A DNA stretch of 64,000 nt from Irineochytrium annulatum (GCA_027600665.1 JADGJL010000002.1:124001-188000); one strand, 5' to 3'. Shown: positions 46,001 through 53,624, numbered from the stretch's first letter. Program-made: numbers and translations. Notes: a model not told the origin generated them from the sequence alone.

Positions 46001-46317
46001 TCTACTCGCAGCAGGTGGATCTGTCTAACGTAAACTTAGCTGCAAATGAGGAGCTATGGCTGGTAGCCGAAGATATAAGGGAGACAGCAAGCCTATATGT
46101 GAATGATATTGAAGCAGGTATTCGTTTATGGCCGCCTTACCAATGGAACATAACGCCATATATTCAAGAAGGATTGAATGAAATAAACTTACATGCCGCA
46201 AATACACTAGAGAATTTGTATGGAAAGTCAGCGCTGACATCAGGAATTAATGGACAGGTGAGGTTGATCCGACGAACGCGAAGAACATCACAGACGCAAC
46301 ATCACAACAAATCATAA
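43030..46317 (+). CDS. GH106-like glycosyl hydrolase (putative)
   Basis: A 1095-residue protein. Its N-terminal region (RPQPFWFLNHALEKTELERQ, then GVGGVVLHARHGMLIPYLS and WLYDEENWPSG) matches the TIM-barrel opening of GH106 alpha-L-rhamnosidase-like proteins, a group mostly uncharacterised in Firmicutes. A GATase-like central domain follows, then beta-sandwich domains with a galactose-binding-like C-terminus (LWLVAEDIRETASLYVNDIEAG). No signal peptide. GTG 43024 and ATG 43030 are both possible; ATG is better spaced from AAGGCAGG. Relatives act on branched plant pectins, but here the mannosidase context leaves the sugar open. Confidence 0.75.
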   Translation: MKAGTEEICDHLHQLKQQFANPDATYRPQPFWFLNHALEKTELERQIQSMYEAGVGGVVLHARHGMLIPYLSPEFMDVLEFCTAECKKRNMVVWLYDEENWPSGTLGGRLTREQPEYRMRYLRIEEKRYVRDAPQESLKLDFAYHDHNELIAILAYRAVNRNGEWLLHDEPENITHYWGEEWSPGHARDSYIVLACWSCEIAEGITFAKGYYLDTLNPEAVQSFIRMSYEPFLALKPYYGSTIQGVFTDEPGLMIHDGFFGVEAIRTAVHDVDATLPGLVFAWTEGMAERYQQENGYDLIPRLGALLYPMADGSRSARQQYYDTITRWYVDGYHAAIRTWCEQSGLLYIGHTLEEPVWGQARSQGNQTRVLQQFHYAGVDYLTPGIGSKANPHRIVSVKTAASVAQLNRKERVICEAFGASGHGYSMRQRRLDANFMAFLGVNLFIPHAFYYSFAGYRKTDFPPTEFKHAPHWLHYRAFADYIGRLSLLGAKGKRTPEVLLLSPIHTVYETMFTSGEANMQPSSDVLFSLLSDRLLRSSIDYDYVDECQLREALLVEGEGLQFDGHGHGYSILVMPEIEVMSRDVAARLVSFVNQGGTLIAIGTIPQHSESLRHDPVLLKDIQQLFGSDPPHGKLRAVGKGHSLFYSMDDAVHQGGQSQRLDQLEAFCIQFGELIREPPLIRWDWLEGQSDDLISVERRIGNLVYVWLMNWSEHSVTIKLICDKKKGGLQEWELESGRVCSIDTESFLSFVPGELRVLSVSPQKSSSIPQEHTDHAEYTEQACLGDKSFSMNVVEVNLDEQWEFRTAGPNVLLLDQWHVTLNDRHSRMNATMPGQVNTYRTTFGMTPKLIERLQSRCGSDRSGKAGEESWGRMELLLDDVNQNIPSHIGFLQRRRNLEIFVNGVRQEALRRSSWQDGDYDSVDITPHLLAGENELEILTASLLEPMPAISFPSFLIGPFAIENDTTLNTDVEQWSGCWNTAGYPYYSGTGVYSQQVDLSNVNLAANEELWLVAEDIRETASLYVNDIEAGIRLWPPYQWNITPYIQEGLNEINLHAANTLENLYGKSALTSGINGQVRLIRRTRRTSQTQHHNKS

Positions 46318-46333
46318 AAACATTAAAAATGCG

Positions 46334-46502
46334 TGTTCAAAAAGTCAGTTTTTCAGCACCGAGAAGGTTGGATGAAGCTAGGGACGGAGTAGCAGAGCGT
46401 AGGCAAACCTACGTGAGCAACGGAAGGCCCGGCTGAATTCAAGATTCGATGTCGAATCCGCTTCTCGAGTTACCTCGTGATCAAAAGTTGACTTTTTGAA
46501 CA
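46334..46502. mobile_element. 169-bp MITE-like element with 14-bp terminal inverted repeats
   Basis: TGTTCAAAAAGTCA (46334-46347) is matched perfectly in inverse orientation by 46489-46502. The interior has a CGTAGG/CCTACG hairpin and no coding frame. It fills the gap between the GH106-like gene and the GxGYxYP-like gene. I believe near-identical elements occur in other Paenibacillus genomes, from memory. No target-site duplication is evident by eye. It may be a non-autonomous transposon or a structured RNA. Confidence 0.75.
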
Positions 46503-46527
46503 ACCTCTAAAAGGAGATATGAACTTT

Positions 46528-48564
46528 ATGATTCGTAAATTAACCGTTTTGTGTGTTGCCCTGGTCTGTACAACCGTGTTATCGGCTAGTGCATTTGCTG
46601 CCACAGATGAGTTGAAGCATACCAACTCTTTGAAGTGGCCTCAAAATCAAGCGCTTCCAACTTTCAATAAAGTAGAACGTTTGGATGTGGCGAATGTATA
46701 TGAGGAATCTGGCGATATCAAATTGCTTTTGACGACGCTTGAAGGGGTAATCAATCGAGAAAAGCCGCGAATCTACATTCAACAGAATAAAGTAGACCCT
46801 TGGCTGCAGGACTTGAACGTCCCTTATAAGCAGCATGACAACGTAATGGATGTTTTCAATAAATATGCGAAAGAGATCAAAGGCATTATCGTATATGATC
46901 CGCAGCTGCCGGACTCCATTAACGTGGCCACGACACTAGCCGGGCTCAAAAATGCTGTTGTTGCCAGTCCTGAATTGGCTCAACAATTGACTGCTGCCCC
47001 GTATCACCTGTCGGTAATCGAAGACTTGCAGGGCAAGTTCAAGAATCGTATGGATGCATACAACTGGCAGTATGAGCATCTCTGGAGCCAGTCCACTCAA
47101 CGAATGTTGGTCGGATTGAGTCCAAACACCTCCATCCCGATTCCGTCCGGAAATTTTGATTCATTCCAAACGGTTGGAGTGGAGAAGGAACAGATTCGTG
47201 ATGCAAGTAACAGGAAGACCTATGACTATGACTTGTCATCCTATTTGGGAAAAGAAGCGGTATACCTCCGCTTTAATGATGCCTTTCCTCAGGATGGCTG
47301 GGGACCTGCCGTTCATCAAGTGACGGTGAAAGCAGATGGACAGATTATTGCGGATTTCAAAACGGGTTCTACTGAGGAAGAAGCGTTTCTCTATGACCGA
47401 CATAACTCCAAATTTTTGCCTGGAAGCGATCACCGCTTCGCAGATAATGGAAACTACTTTGTATACGAATTTAAGCCTGCAGCGGACACAAAGCAACTAA
47501 CCGTATCGATCGAGATGTGGAACCAATACAAGGTATCTGCGAGTAATGTTCAACCACTCTCGTCTGAAGAAAAGGAACCTTATGGCTATCTCCGCGATTA
47601 TGCTGTAGCGAACAAAGCCATGGTGTTCTGGTTGTCTACCAGTGTGCCAGAGGAAAAGGCGCTATTTGAGAAGATTCTGTCTGATGTAAAGCCAGGGACA
47701 CCTTATCTCGGTTGGTTCGACAATGATTTTGAAGGCGAAGTTGCTGGCATAGAACTCACATCTCGTCATGGTGTCTATGTTGTTCCTTCCGACTGGTTCC
47801 ATAACATGACCGTATTTTCAGGAACAAACGTAAAACAACAGCCTGCTCCCAAACCGATAAAATCCAAGCTGGAGAACAAAATCTATGTAACCTATACCTT
47901 TGGCGAAGGTGACAACCTGCAATACGATCAGAATCATATGCGCAACCTGTGGGCTGATCCCGCTCGGGGTAAAGTGCCTATCAACTGGACTTCCAGTCCG
48001 TTGCTCTACGATGCAGCGCCTGCCATTCTAAACTATTACCGTTCAACCGCGACGCCAAATGATCAGCTTGTTGCAGGCCCATCCGGAGTGGGTTATTTCA
48101 ATCCAAATGTCTGGCCAACAGACACATTCCCGGCGTATCTGAAACAAACCTTCTCATATCTGAAGAAAACTAACATGTCGTACCCTTTTGTACTCAATCG
48201 TGAACTTGGAAAAGACATTCCGCTGAGTGATTCGATTGCAGCTGCGTATGAGAAGAACTATAAACTTCCAGGCCTGTTCCTCGCAGGCGAGGACAAAGCC
48301 AATGTTCAGATCATGAATGACAACTTTCCGGTTTCCATTCTGCGAGGCATCTCAACGGTGCAGGATGGTAAAGATATTTTGAATCGTACCAAGACCGAAT
48401 GGGATGGCAAATCTCCAACGTTTATTTCGGTTGGGATTAATGCATGGAGCATGACCCCATCGGATGTGCTGGCGATTACGGAATCTCTTGGAGCCGAGTT
48501 TCAGGTCGTTAAGGCGGACGAATATTTCTCGCTGATCCGAAAAGCGTACGGCTTGTCCAAGTAA
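46528..48564 (+). CDS. Secreted GxGYxYP-domain-like protein
   Basis: A 678-residue exported protein with a signal peptide ending ASAFAA (cleavage near residue 24) and no lipobox or wall anchor. The middle and C-terminus match the GxGYxYP putative glycoside hydrolase family (PYLGWFDNDFEGEVAGIELTSRHG; GPSGVGYFNPNVWP). The name-giving motif is altered here (GVGYFNP). An insertion (about residues 200-330) looks like a beta-sandwich carbohydrate-binding module. ATG 46528 lies eleven bases after AAGGAG; the ATG at 46519 is too close. It would act outside the cell before import, but the MITE-like element separates it from the operon. Confidence 0.85.
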   Translation: MIRKLTVLCVALVCTTVLSASAFAATDELKHTNSLKWPQNQALPTFNKVERLDVANVYEESGDIKLLLTTLEGVINREKPRIYIQQNKVDPWLQDLNVPYKQHDNVMDVFNKYAKEIKGIIVYDPQLPDSINVATTLAGLKNAVVASPELAQQLTAAPYHLSVIEDLQGKFKNRMDAYNWQYEHLWSQSTQRMLVGLSPNTSIPIPSGNFDSFQTVGVEKEQIRDASNRKTYDYDLSSYLGKEAVYLRFNDAFPQDGWGPAVHQVTVKADGQIIADFKTGSTEEEAFLYDRHNSKFLPGSDHRFADNGNYFVYEFKPAADTKQLTVSIEMWNQYKVSASNVQPLSSEEKEPYGYLRDYAVANKAMVFWLSTSVPEEKALFEKILSDVKPGTPYLGWFDNDFEGEVAGIELTSRHGVYVVPSDWFHNMTVFSGTNVKQQPAPKPIKSKLENKIYVTYTFGEGDNLQYDQNHMRNLWADPARGKVPINWTSSPLLYDAAPAILNYYRSTATPNDQLVAGPSGVGYFNPNVWPTDTFPAYLKQTFSYLKKTNMSYPFVLNRELGKDIPLSDSIAAAYEKNYKLPGLFLAGEDKANVQIMNDNFPVSILRGISTVQDGKDILNRTKTEWDGKSPTFISVGINAWSMTPSDVLAITESLGAEFQVVKADEYFSLIRKAYGLSK

Positions 48565-48667
48565 GTTGACAAAGTGAGCTTAAGGAGCTTTGATCCGTCT
48601 TCAAAGCAATCGGAAGCTCGAATCTGGCAAAGCGATCTATAGATATTCAAATATCATTCGGCCAATA

Positions 48668-48705
48668 AAAGACCTGCCGGATCCTTGCGGATCAGGCGGG
48701 TCTTT
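48668..48705 (+). terminator. Terminator of the glycan locus
   Basis: AAAGACCTGCC / GGCGGGTCTTT stem with an inner GGATC helix, 100 bp after the last gene. Confidence 0.65.
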
Positions 48706-48777
48706 AGCTTGTGAATACGTTTATTATAGTAGAGTTAATGAATGGATTATTTTGGATGACAACACGGAGGGATCTTT

Positions 48778-48852
48778 ATGAAGCAAAATAAATACGATGA
48801 AGCCGAATTTTTCGGAATTTACTTTGTTTTGCCCTTTAATCCATTCAACTAA
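48778..48852 (+). pseudogene. 5' stub of a SAM-dependent methyltransferase gene
   Basis: After GGAGG a 24-codon frame starts MKQNKYDEAEFFGIYF, the typical N-terminus of class I methyltransferases of Bacilli (MKQNKYDxxxFFxxYxxM). It ends at once in an unrelated tail and a stop. Only the translation start has survived. The rest of the gap to 49001 holds nothing recognisable. Confidence 0.55.
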
Positions 48853-49001
48853 TGGAATAAGAAGTTCTTGTACTAGTAAGTGTATGGTACATTAAATGTA
48901 ACCAAGTTAAAGGGGTTGATAAGGTTGAGTTTATCAAATAAATTTGTGTCTGTATCTGGGTTTTGGGTGATGAGTAAATAAGATTAAAGGGAGAATTATA
49001 T

Positions 49002-49916
49002 ATGATAAAAATTGATGTAGATTTAGTTTCAAAGTTAATAAATAGCCAATTTCCAGAGTGGACTAATTTTGAAATTAAGCCTGTTAAAAAAAGTGGAAAT
49101 GATAATAAAACTTTTCACTTAGGCAACAGCATGAGCGTTAGGTTACCAAGTGATGAGGCCTATGTACCCCAAGTTGAAAAAGAACAAAAATGGTTACCTA
49201 TTTTAGCCAGGCATCTTTCTACACAAATATCTGAACCCTTAGCTAAAGGAGAACCAAGTGAGGATTACCCGCACCCTTGGTCAGTCAACAAATGGTTGGA
49301 TGGAGAGACGTTAACTTTAGAAAATATAGATGATTCAAACCAATTTGCAAATGATTTGGGGGGATTCTTAGTTGAATTACAATCTATTGACGCCAGTGAA
49401 GGTCCCTTAGCTGGCGAACATAATTTTTATAGAGGCGGAGATATTGTTGTATACGATTATGAGTGTAGAGATGCCATTAATAATAATGTAAATACTTTTA
49501 ATAAACACCTATTGGAAGAAATCTGGGAGTTGGCATTAACTTCAAAGTGGGTTGGTGGACCAGTTTGGGTCCACGGTGACATAGCCCCAGGAAATATATT
49601 AATTAAAAATGGTAAATTGTGTGCGGTTATCGATTTTGGAATATTGGGGGTGGGAGACCCTTCTTGTGATGCTGCAATGGCATGGACTTTTTTTGATGAT
49701 GGTAGCAGAAAGACATTTAAGAATGCATTGAATTTTGATGCAGAAACTTGGAATAGAGCAAGAGGTTGGGCTTTATGGAAGGCTTTAATAACCTACAACT
49801 ATAATAAACAATCTAACAAAGCAGTTGCAGATGAACAACGTAATATTATAGAAGTAATCATTAATGATTACGAAAGTGAGAGAAAAGGGGACTCTCATCC
49901 TCAGCTGAATGGTTGA
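49002..49916 (+). CDS. Aminoglycoside phosphotransferase (APH)-family kinase
   Basis: A 304-residue kinase-like protein. The Brenner motif VWVHGDIAPGNILI gives catalytic Asp193 and Asn198; VIDFGILGVGDPSCD gives the Mg-binding Asp211. The nucleotide-loop region is weak (KKSGNDNKTFHLG), as in many APH-like proteins. Relatives phosphorylate aminoglycosides, macrolides, homoserine or choline; a specific drug cannot be named. The gene is clearly AT-richer than the glycan locus, which suggests recent transfer. It is a single gene with its own terminator. Confidence 0.85.
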   Translation: MIKIDVDLVSKLINSQFPEWTNFEIKPVKKSGNDNKTFHLGNSMSVRLPSDEAYVPQVEKEQKWLPILARHLSTQISEPLAKGEPSEDYPHPWSVNKWLDGETLTLENIDDSNQFANDLGGFLVELQSIDASEGPLAGEHNFYRGGDIVVYDYECRDAINNNVNTFNKHLLEEIWELALTSKWVGGPVWVHGDIAPGNILIKNGKLCAVIDFGILGVGDPSCDAAMAWTFFDDGSRKTFKNALNFDAETWNRARGWALWKALITYNYNKQSNKAVADEQRNIIEVIINDYESERKGDSHPQLNG

Positions 49917-49929
49917 GGGCCTTTTTTTT
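49899..49929 (+). terminator. Terminator overlapping the APH stop codon
   Basis: CCTCA/TGAGG stem with a nine-base loop followed by a run of T; the TGA stop is part of the right arm. Confidence 0.7.
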
Positions 49930-49997
49930 TATAATGCCTTGTCAAAATAGATGCACCTGAATAATCTATCTCATACCACAAAGAAGGAGATGGGAGC

Positions 49998-50123
49998 ATG
50001 AGTGAAGTAGGTTATGGTAATGTAGGAGGAGTAAGTGGAGGATATGGTAGTTTTACGTCCATTGGTGCAATACTCGTACTCTTTATTTTATTGGTTATTA
50101 TCTCTAAAGCTTTCTTAGTGTAA
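49998..50123 (+). CDS. YjcZ-family small sporulation membrane protein
   Basis: A 41-residue protein with a Gly/Tyr-rich N-terminus (GYGNVGGVSGGYGSFTS) and one transmembrane helix (IGAILVLFILLVIISKAFLV). This is the pattern of the YjcZ / tiny-TM Bacillus family, found in spores. AAGGAG and GGGAG lie upstream of the ATG, and a clean terminator follows. Confidence 0.85.
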   Translation: MSEVGYGNVGGVSGGYGSFTSIGAILVLFILLVIISKAFLV

Positions 50124-50144
50124 TAGCTCACTTCTTACTTTTCC

Positions 50145-50168
50145 CGCCAGCTTTGCTGGCGTTTTTTT
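50145..50168 (+). terminator. Terminator after the YjcZ-type gene
   Basis: CGCCAGC/GCTGGCG perfect stem, TTT loop, seven T. Confidence 0.94.
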
Positions 50169-50250
50169 ATTTGCTCAACGATGATTAAATAAATTAGAAT
50201 GTCACTAAGGTTGAAATGTAATCAAGAACTTTCAGAAGGAACTTTAACGG

Positions 50251-50426
50251 TACATGTTCTTGTTGTCGGTAGACAAGAACATTGTTCCATTCAAAGTCGC
50301 TATTATAGCGGCTTTTTTGTTTTAAGGAACCAAGTTCTTGTCCCAAAGCTGAGGACAAGAACTTGTACCGATTACCGAAATGGACAAGAACATAGTCCGA
50401 TTTCCGATTAGGTGTATATCTAAATA
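50251..50426 (+). repeat. Dispersed repeat A, copy 2
   Basis: Contains ACAAGAACATTGTTCC facing an inverted ACATGTTCTTGT (hairpin), then AGTCGCTATTATAGCGGCTTTTTT, an inverted CAAGTTCTTGTCCC/GGACAAGAACTTG pair, GGACAAGAACATAGTCCGAT and CGATTAGGTGTATATCTAAA. It is the longest copy. An apparent frame (50199-50411) lies in it but is not coding. The rest of the gap to 50507 shows nothing else. Confidence 0.75.
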
Positions 50427-50507
50427 GTTAAGTGATGGAAATCATATTGTGTAAATAAAGCGAGTTTACATAAAAAGTGCAGGATATCATTGTGTTCCTA
50501 TGAAAAA

Positions 50508-51296
50508 TTAAATGTTTTGACCACCAGATATCTCGATTCTCTGTGCATTCACCCAGCGATTGTCAGGATCGAGTAGGCTGGCAACTGCAGGACCAATGTC
50601 GTCAGGTACACCCACACGACCAAGAGGAACCATCGAAGCAAACGCATCATTATAAGATGGCGTATCACGTACAGCGCCGCCTAAAAAATCAGTTTCGATT
50701 GCACCAGGGGCAATCGTATTAACAGTTATACCGCGGTGGCCGAGCTCTTTTGCCATATAGATGCTTAGAATTTCTACTGCACCCTTAGCTGCCGAATAAG
50801 CAGAGAATCCGGGATAAGAAACACGAGTAAGACCCGTTGAGAAGTTAACGATACGACCACCATCTGCAAGAAGCGGCAGTAACGCTTGAGTTAAGAAAAA
50901 CACGCCCTTTACGTGTACATTGAACAAACTATCGAATTGGACCTCTGTTGTTTCGGTAAAGCTGATCATTTCTCCATGACCTGCATTATTCACCAGATGA
51001 TTGAAAGTGGCGCTGCCCCAATTCGTGTCTAAAACAGAACCAACCGTTTCAGTAAAGTTAGCGAAGCTGGATGTGTTTTCTATATCAAGTTGTAGAGCGA
51101 TCGCTTTTCGTCCTAGAGCTTCGATCTCAGCAACGACTGATTTTGCTTCTTCAGCTTGGCTACGATAGGTCAAAATGACATCACCACCATGTCGTGCAAT
51201 GTTAATGGCAGTATTACGACCAATTCCTCGACTACCGCCAGTGACGATTGAAATAGTGGTCTGTGTAGCTTCATGTACAAAATGTTTCTTTTTCAT
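50508..51296 (-). CDS. SDR-family oxidoreductase (FabG-like)
   Basis: A 262-residue classical SDR. TGGSRGIGRN binds the cofactor, HLVNNAGHG is the structural motif, and the active site is Ser (NFSTG) with YSAAK. The C-terminal RIEISGGQNI closes the family pattern. ATG 51296 is about ten bases after GAGGGG; an ATG at 51302 is too close and a TTG at 51314 is weaker. It is divergent from a MerR gene across 200 bp containing two matching palindromic sites, so it is probably activated by that regulator. NADP-dependent reduction of an unknown carbonyl. Confidence 0.9.
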   Translation of the reverse strand: MKKKHFVHEATQTTISIVTGGSRGIGRNTAINIARHGGDVILTYRSQAEEAKSVVAEIEALGRKAIALQLDIENTSSFANFTETVGSVLDTNWGSATFNHLVNNAGHGEMISFTETTEVQFDSLFNVHVKGVFFLTQALLPLLADGGRIVNFSTGLTRVSYPGFSAYSAAKGAVEILSIYMAKELGHRGITVNTIAPGAIETDFLGGAVRDTPSYNDAFASMVPLGRVGVPDDIGPAVASLLDPDNRWVNAQRIEISGGQNI

Positions 51297-51348
51297 CTGC
51301 ATGCATCCCCTCAAAATTTTTTTTAATTCACCTTGCTATCATAGTCTG

Positions 51349-51360
51349 TAAAGTTCACTT
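51349..51360. promoter_or_regulatory. Candidate MerR site on the SDR side
   Basis: TAAAGTTCACTT, arms AAGT/ACTT, about 53 bp upstream of the SDR start; it resembles the site at 51481. Confidence 0.35.
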
Positions 51361-51480
51361 CAAGTCAAAGGTTTTTTTTGAATAATAAAAGCTTTATAAT
51401 AAAACCTGATTTAATCATAAATTTCTTCATTTTCCACATAAAATTAGAGGGTCTAATTAGTAAAGTTGAAGAATTCTTTT

Positions 51481-51494
51481 TAAAGTGTACTTTA
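51481..51494. promoter_or_regulatory. Candidate MerR autoregulatory site
   Basis: TAAAGTGTACTTTA: 6-bp arms TAAAGT/ACTTTA around GT, 22 bp before the MerR start. Confidence 0.45.
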
Positions 51495-51516
51495 ATAGGA
51501 GGCGACGGAAGTAATT

Positions 51517-51900
51517 ATGTTGACTATAAAAGAAGTTACTGAAATAACGGAAATAGCTGCACACACCCTCCGTTATTACGAAAAAGAGGGATTGCTCCCA
51601 CATGTTAAAAGAAACAAAAATGGAAAGCGTTTATACGATGAAGAAGATCTAAGTTGGATACACTTTGTTACAGCACTTCGGGCTACAGGAATGCCTATTG
51701 CCCAAATTCAGAAATACGTTTACTTATACAAGGAAGGGGACTCCACAATTTCAGAACGAAAATTGATGATGCTCAATCATAAAAAAGAAATAGAGCAGAG
51801 TATAAGGGATCTCTATTTTAACTTGGATAAGATAAATTATAAGCTTGCTCTATATGATGTTTTAGAATCTCAAATTGAACGAACTAGTATTAAAATTTAG
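51517..51900 (+). CDS. MerR-family transcriptional regulator
   Basis: A 127-residue MerR protein. The helix-turn-helix VTEITEIAAHTLRYYEKEGLL (about residues 5-25) and second wing are clear; the coiled-coil (HKKEIEQSIRDLYFNLDKINYKLALYD) follows. No metal-binding cysteines, so it belongs to the organic-ligand/stress group (YcgE/AdhR type). AdhR-like regulators activate neighbouring dehydrogenases in response to aldehydes. RBS AGGAGG. Confidence 0.9.
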   Translation: MLTIKEVTEITEIAAHTLRYYEKEGLLPHVKRNKNGKRLYDEEDLSWIHFVTALRATGMPIAQIQKYVYLYKEGDSTISERKLMMLNHKKEIEQSIRDLYFNLDKINYKLALYDVLESQIERTSIKI

Positions 51901-52006
51901 GATTAACATAAGAATTAGCGGTAGATATCGCTCTTACAAAGTTCTGCGTGGTAACCAAATATGATGGTTAAATTTAAACTTCATTTTTTAAGTGCGCACT
52001 TCAGAG

Positions 52007-52032
52007 ACGCCCCTTCAAAAAGGGCGTTTTTT
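52007..52032 (+). terminator. Terminator after MerR
   Basis: ACGCCC/GGGCGT stem, A-rich loop, T-run. Confidence 0.85.
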
Positions 52033-52040
52033 CGATATGG

Positions 52041-52131
52041 CTTTTGCCAGTTGAGTGCGTGAAGCACGCGAAACAAAAAGCAGCTGATCTAGATGATCGG
52101 CTGCTTTTTTCAACTAATGGGCAGGATAACG
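52041..52131 (+). repeat. Dispersed repeat B, copy 2
   Basis: Starts with GCCAGTTGAGTGCGTGAAGC (shared with 27538), then GCAGCTGATCTAGATGATCG with GCTGCTTTTTT (hairpin plus T-run) and CAACTAATGGGCAGGATAAC. Confidence 0.7.
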
Positions 52132-52346
52132 CAACAAATTCATTCCAGATTCGTCTAAAAAAGTACGTCGGATTATGGGGGGATTACATTATTTCGAAGG
52201 AAGACCAAAGAATCTTAGTTGCGAAGAATATCTCAAAGAAGGATTCTGAAAGTGAAACCTTTGCTGACTTCCGAAAGAATAACATCGAATTAATCAACTA
52301 TATTGTTGAGGATACCCAACTCTATAACGAGCTTAGGGTAGGCTAA
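52132..52346 (+). pseudogene. Gene fragment bracketed by repeat-B phrases
   Basis: An open frame continues from the repeat and encodes about 70 residues (SFQIRLKKYVGLWGDYII ... ELINYIVEDTQLYNELRVG). It has normal coding character but no start of its own. It lies between GGGCAGGATAAC (52121) and GGGCAGGTTAG (52349). It is probably the 3' end of a gene whose 5' part was replaced by the repeat. I do not recognise the family. Confidence 0.35.
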
Positions 52347-52366
52347 CGGGCAGGTTAGTTGAATAA
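52343..52366 (+). repeat. Repeat B phrase, copy 3
   Basis: GGCTAACGGGCAGGTTAGTT with no hairpin attached; it abuts the stop of the preceding fragment. The stretch from here to 52620 shows no gene. Confidence 0.55.
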
Positions 52367-52629
52367 CTCATTCTGGGTTTTGAGCACAGCTTGATTTCAT
52401 CTAGAGCGTGTTGGGAATGAAAAAGCATCGACTACTTAAATATATGCCCAGCTGCGAGGGGAACGTAGAAGAGGGCTATATAATCGCTTTTTTAGGCGCA
52501 CGGATATAATAAATAAATTGCTGTTTCTCAACTAAAGGGTAAACTAATGGATAATTTTACCTTTTTTATTAATTGCTAATTCATGTAAAATTTATTGGTA
52601 GTATGAATAATTAATAGTGAGGAGTAAAT

Positions 52630-53358
52630 ATGAAAAACATTGTTTTGAAAAAACCTATTTTGTGGGTTGTTTTTATATCCTTGTTGAGTGGCGCTTTAAT
52701 GATTAATCCAATGAGTTCTTATGCCGCAAATGATGACTATGATGCATATGACGGAGTAAACGGTTTGCTTTCTGAGGGTAGATTATATGCCCCTCTCCGT
52801 AGTATGGCGACAAATTATCAATTCAGATACGATGAACAACTTGATAAATATTTTGATGTAAAAATAACTTGGAATCAGAAGACGAAAACTGCTTCACTAA
52901 CTAAAGGCGGGAAGACTTTTAATGCTACTGTTGGTAATGGAGTATTGTTGAAAAATGGCTCGGTGTATGTACAATTTAAAGCCTTAAGTAATTTCTTCTA
53001 TCCGAACGATTATATCAAATGGGATAAATCTACTTTGACAGGAAATTCTGAGCACATTACGGTATACGCTCGTCCATTGACAGATAATCAAGCATTGACT
53101 CTTGCAACAAATGCGATGTCCAAAAAGAAATACTGGATTCAATTTCATAAAAATAACGTAGAAATTGGTCTTCCTGAGTCAGAGTATATTCAATGGAATA
53201 AAAGTCTTACTAAATTTAAAGCGGTCTATAATTCAGATGGGATTGTTGGCGACTATAACTATAGCTACAGTATTGAAGCTGTGATGACTAAGAAGGCTAA
53301 TGATTGGAGTATTACTTCATTTAATTATTTCGATGGTACAAGGATATATTATCATTAA
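52630..53358 (+). CDS. Exported stalk-domain (copper amine oxidase-like) protein
   Basis: A 242-residue exported protein. Signal peptide (WVVFISLLSGALMINPMSSYAAN) is followed by the copper-amine-oxidase N-terminal-like stalk domain: LSEGRLYAPLRSMATNYQF, then ITWNQKTKTASLTKGGKTF and NGSVYVQFKALSNFF. The domain is widespread on Paenibacillus exported proteins and serves as a wall or scaffold module. The C-terminal 90 residues have no recognised domain. AT-rich gene with GTGAGGAG upstream. Confidence 0.85.
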   Translation: MKNIVLKKPILWVVFISLLSGALMINPMSSYAANDDYDAYDGVNGLLSEGRLYAPLRSMATNYQFRYDEQLDKYFDVKITWNQKTKTASLTKGGKTFNATVGNGVLLKNGSVYVQFKALSNFFYPNDYIKWDKSTLTGNSEHITVYARPLTDNQALTLATNAMSKKKYWIQFHKNNVEIGLPESEYIQWNKSLTKFKAVYNSDGIVGDYNYSYSIEAVMTKKANDWSITSFNYFDGTRIYYH

Positions 53359-53455
53359 TCATTACCTGGTCATTAGTGGATAGGTATTAAACTCATTGAT
53401 GGTGATGTCCGATGACGTGATAAGACTTGGTTAAATCGTAAAGCGCACGTACAAG

Positions 53456-53492
53456 AGAGCCGTATGGGAAAGCATCCCTACGGCTCTTTTAA
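53456..53492 (+). terminator. Terminator after the stalk protein
   Basis: AGAGCCGTA/TACGGCTCT with an inner GGG/CCC, then TTTT. Confidence 0.85.
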
Positions 53493-53528
53493 TTTTTGAT
53501 GAACCAAGAAAACAGCTGATCATGTCGA

Positions 53529-53571
53529 GGGACAAGAACATGTTCCTATTTCCGATTAGATAAGTATCTAA
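53529..53571 (+). repeat. Dispersed repeat A, copy 3 (short)
   Basis: GGGACAAGAACATGTTCCTA followed by TTTCCGATTAGATAAGTATC; only the terminal modules are present. A repeat-B-like AAAACAGCTGATCATG precedes it (53511-53526). Confidence 0.65.
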
Positions 53572-53624
53572 GATATCCCGAGATTTTCTTGAATCGGTTA
53601 AATAAACTACAAGAGGAGGCAATC

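Noticed and set aside
46334..46502. Complete insertion sequence
   Set aside because: Terminal inverted repeats are present, but there is no transposase frame; kept as a MITE-like element.
48590..48781. 63-codon frame after the GxGYxYP gene
   Set aside because: Runs through the terminator hairpin and has no homology-like pattern.
50199..50411. 70-codon frame
   Set aside because: Lies in repeat A copy 2 and is made of its modules; no ribosome site.
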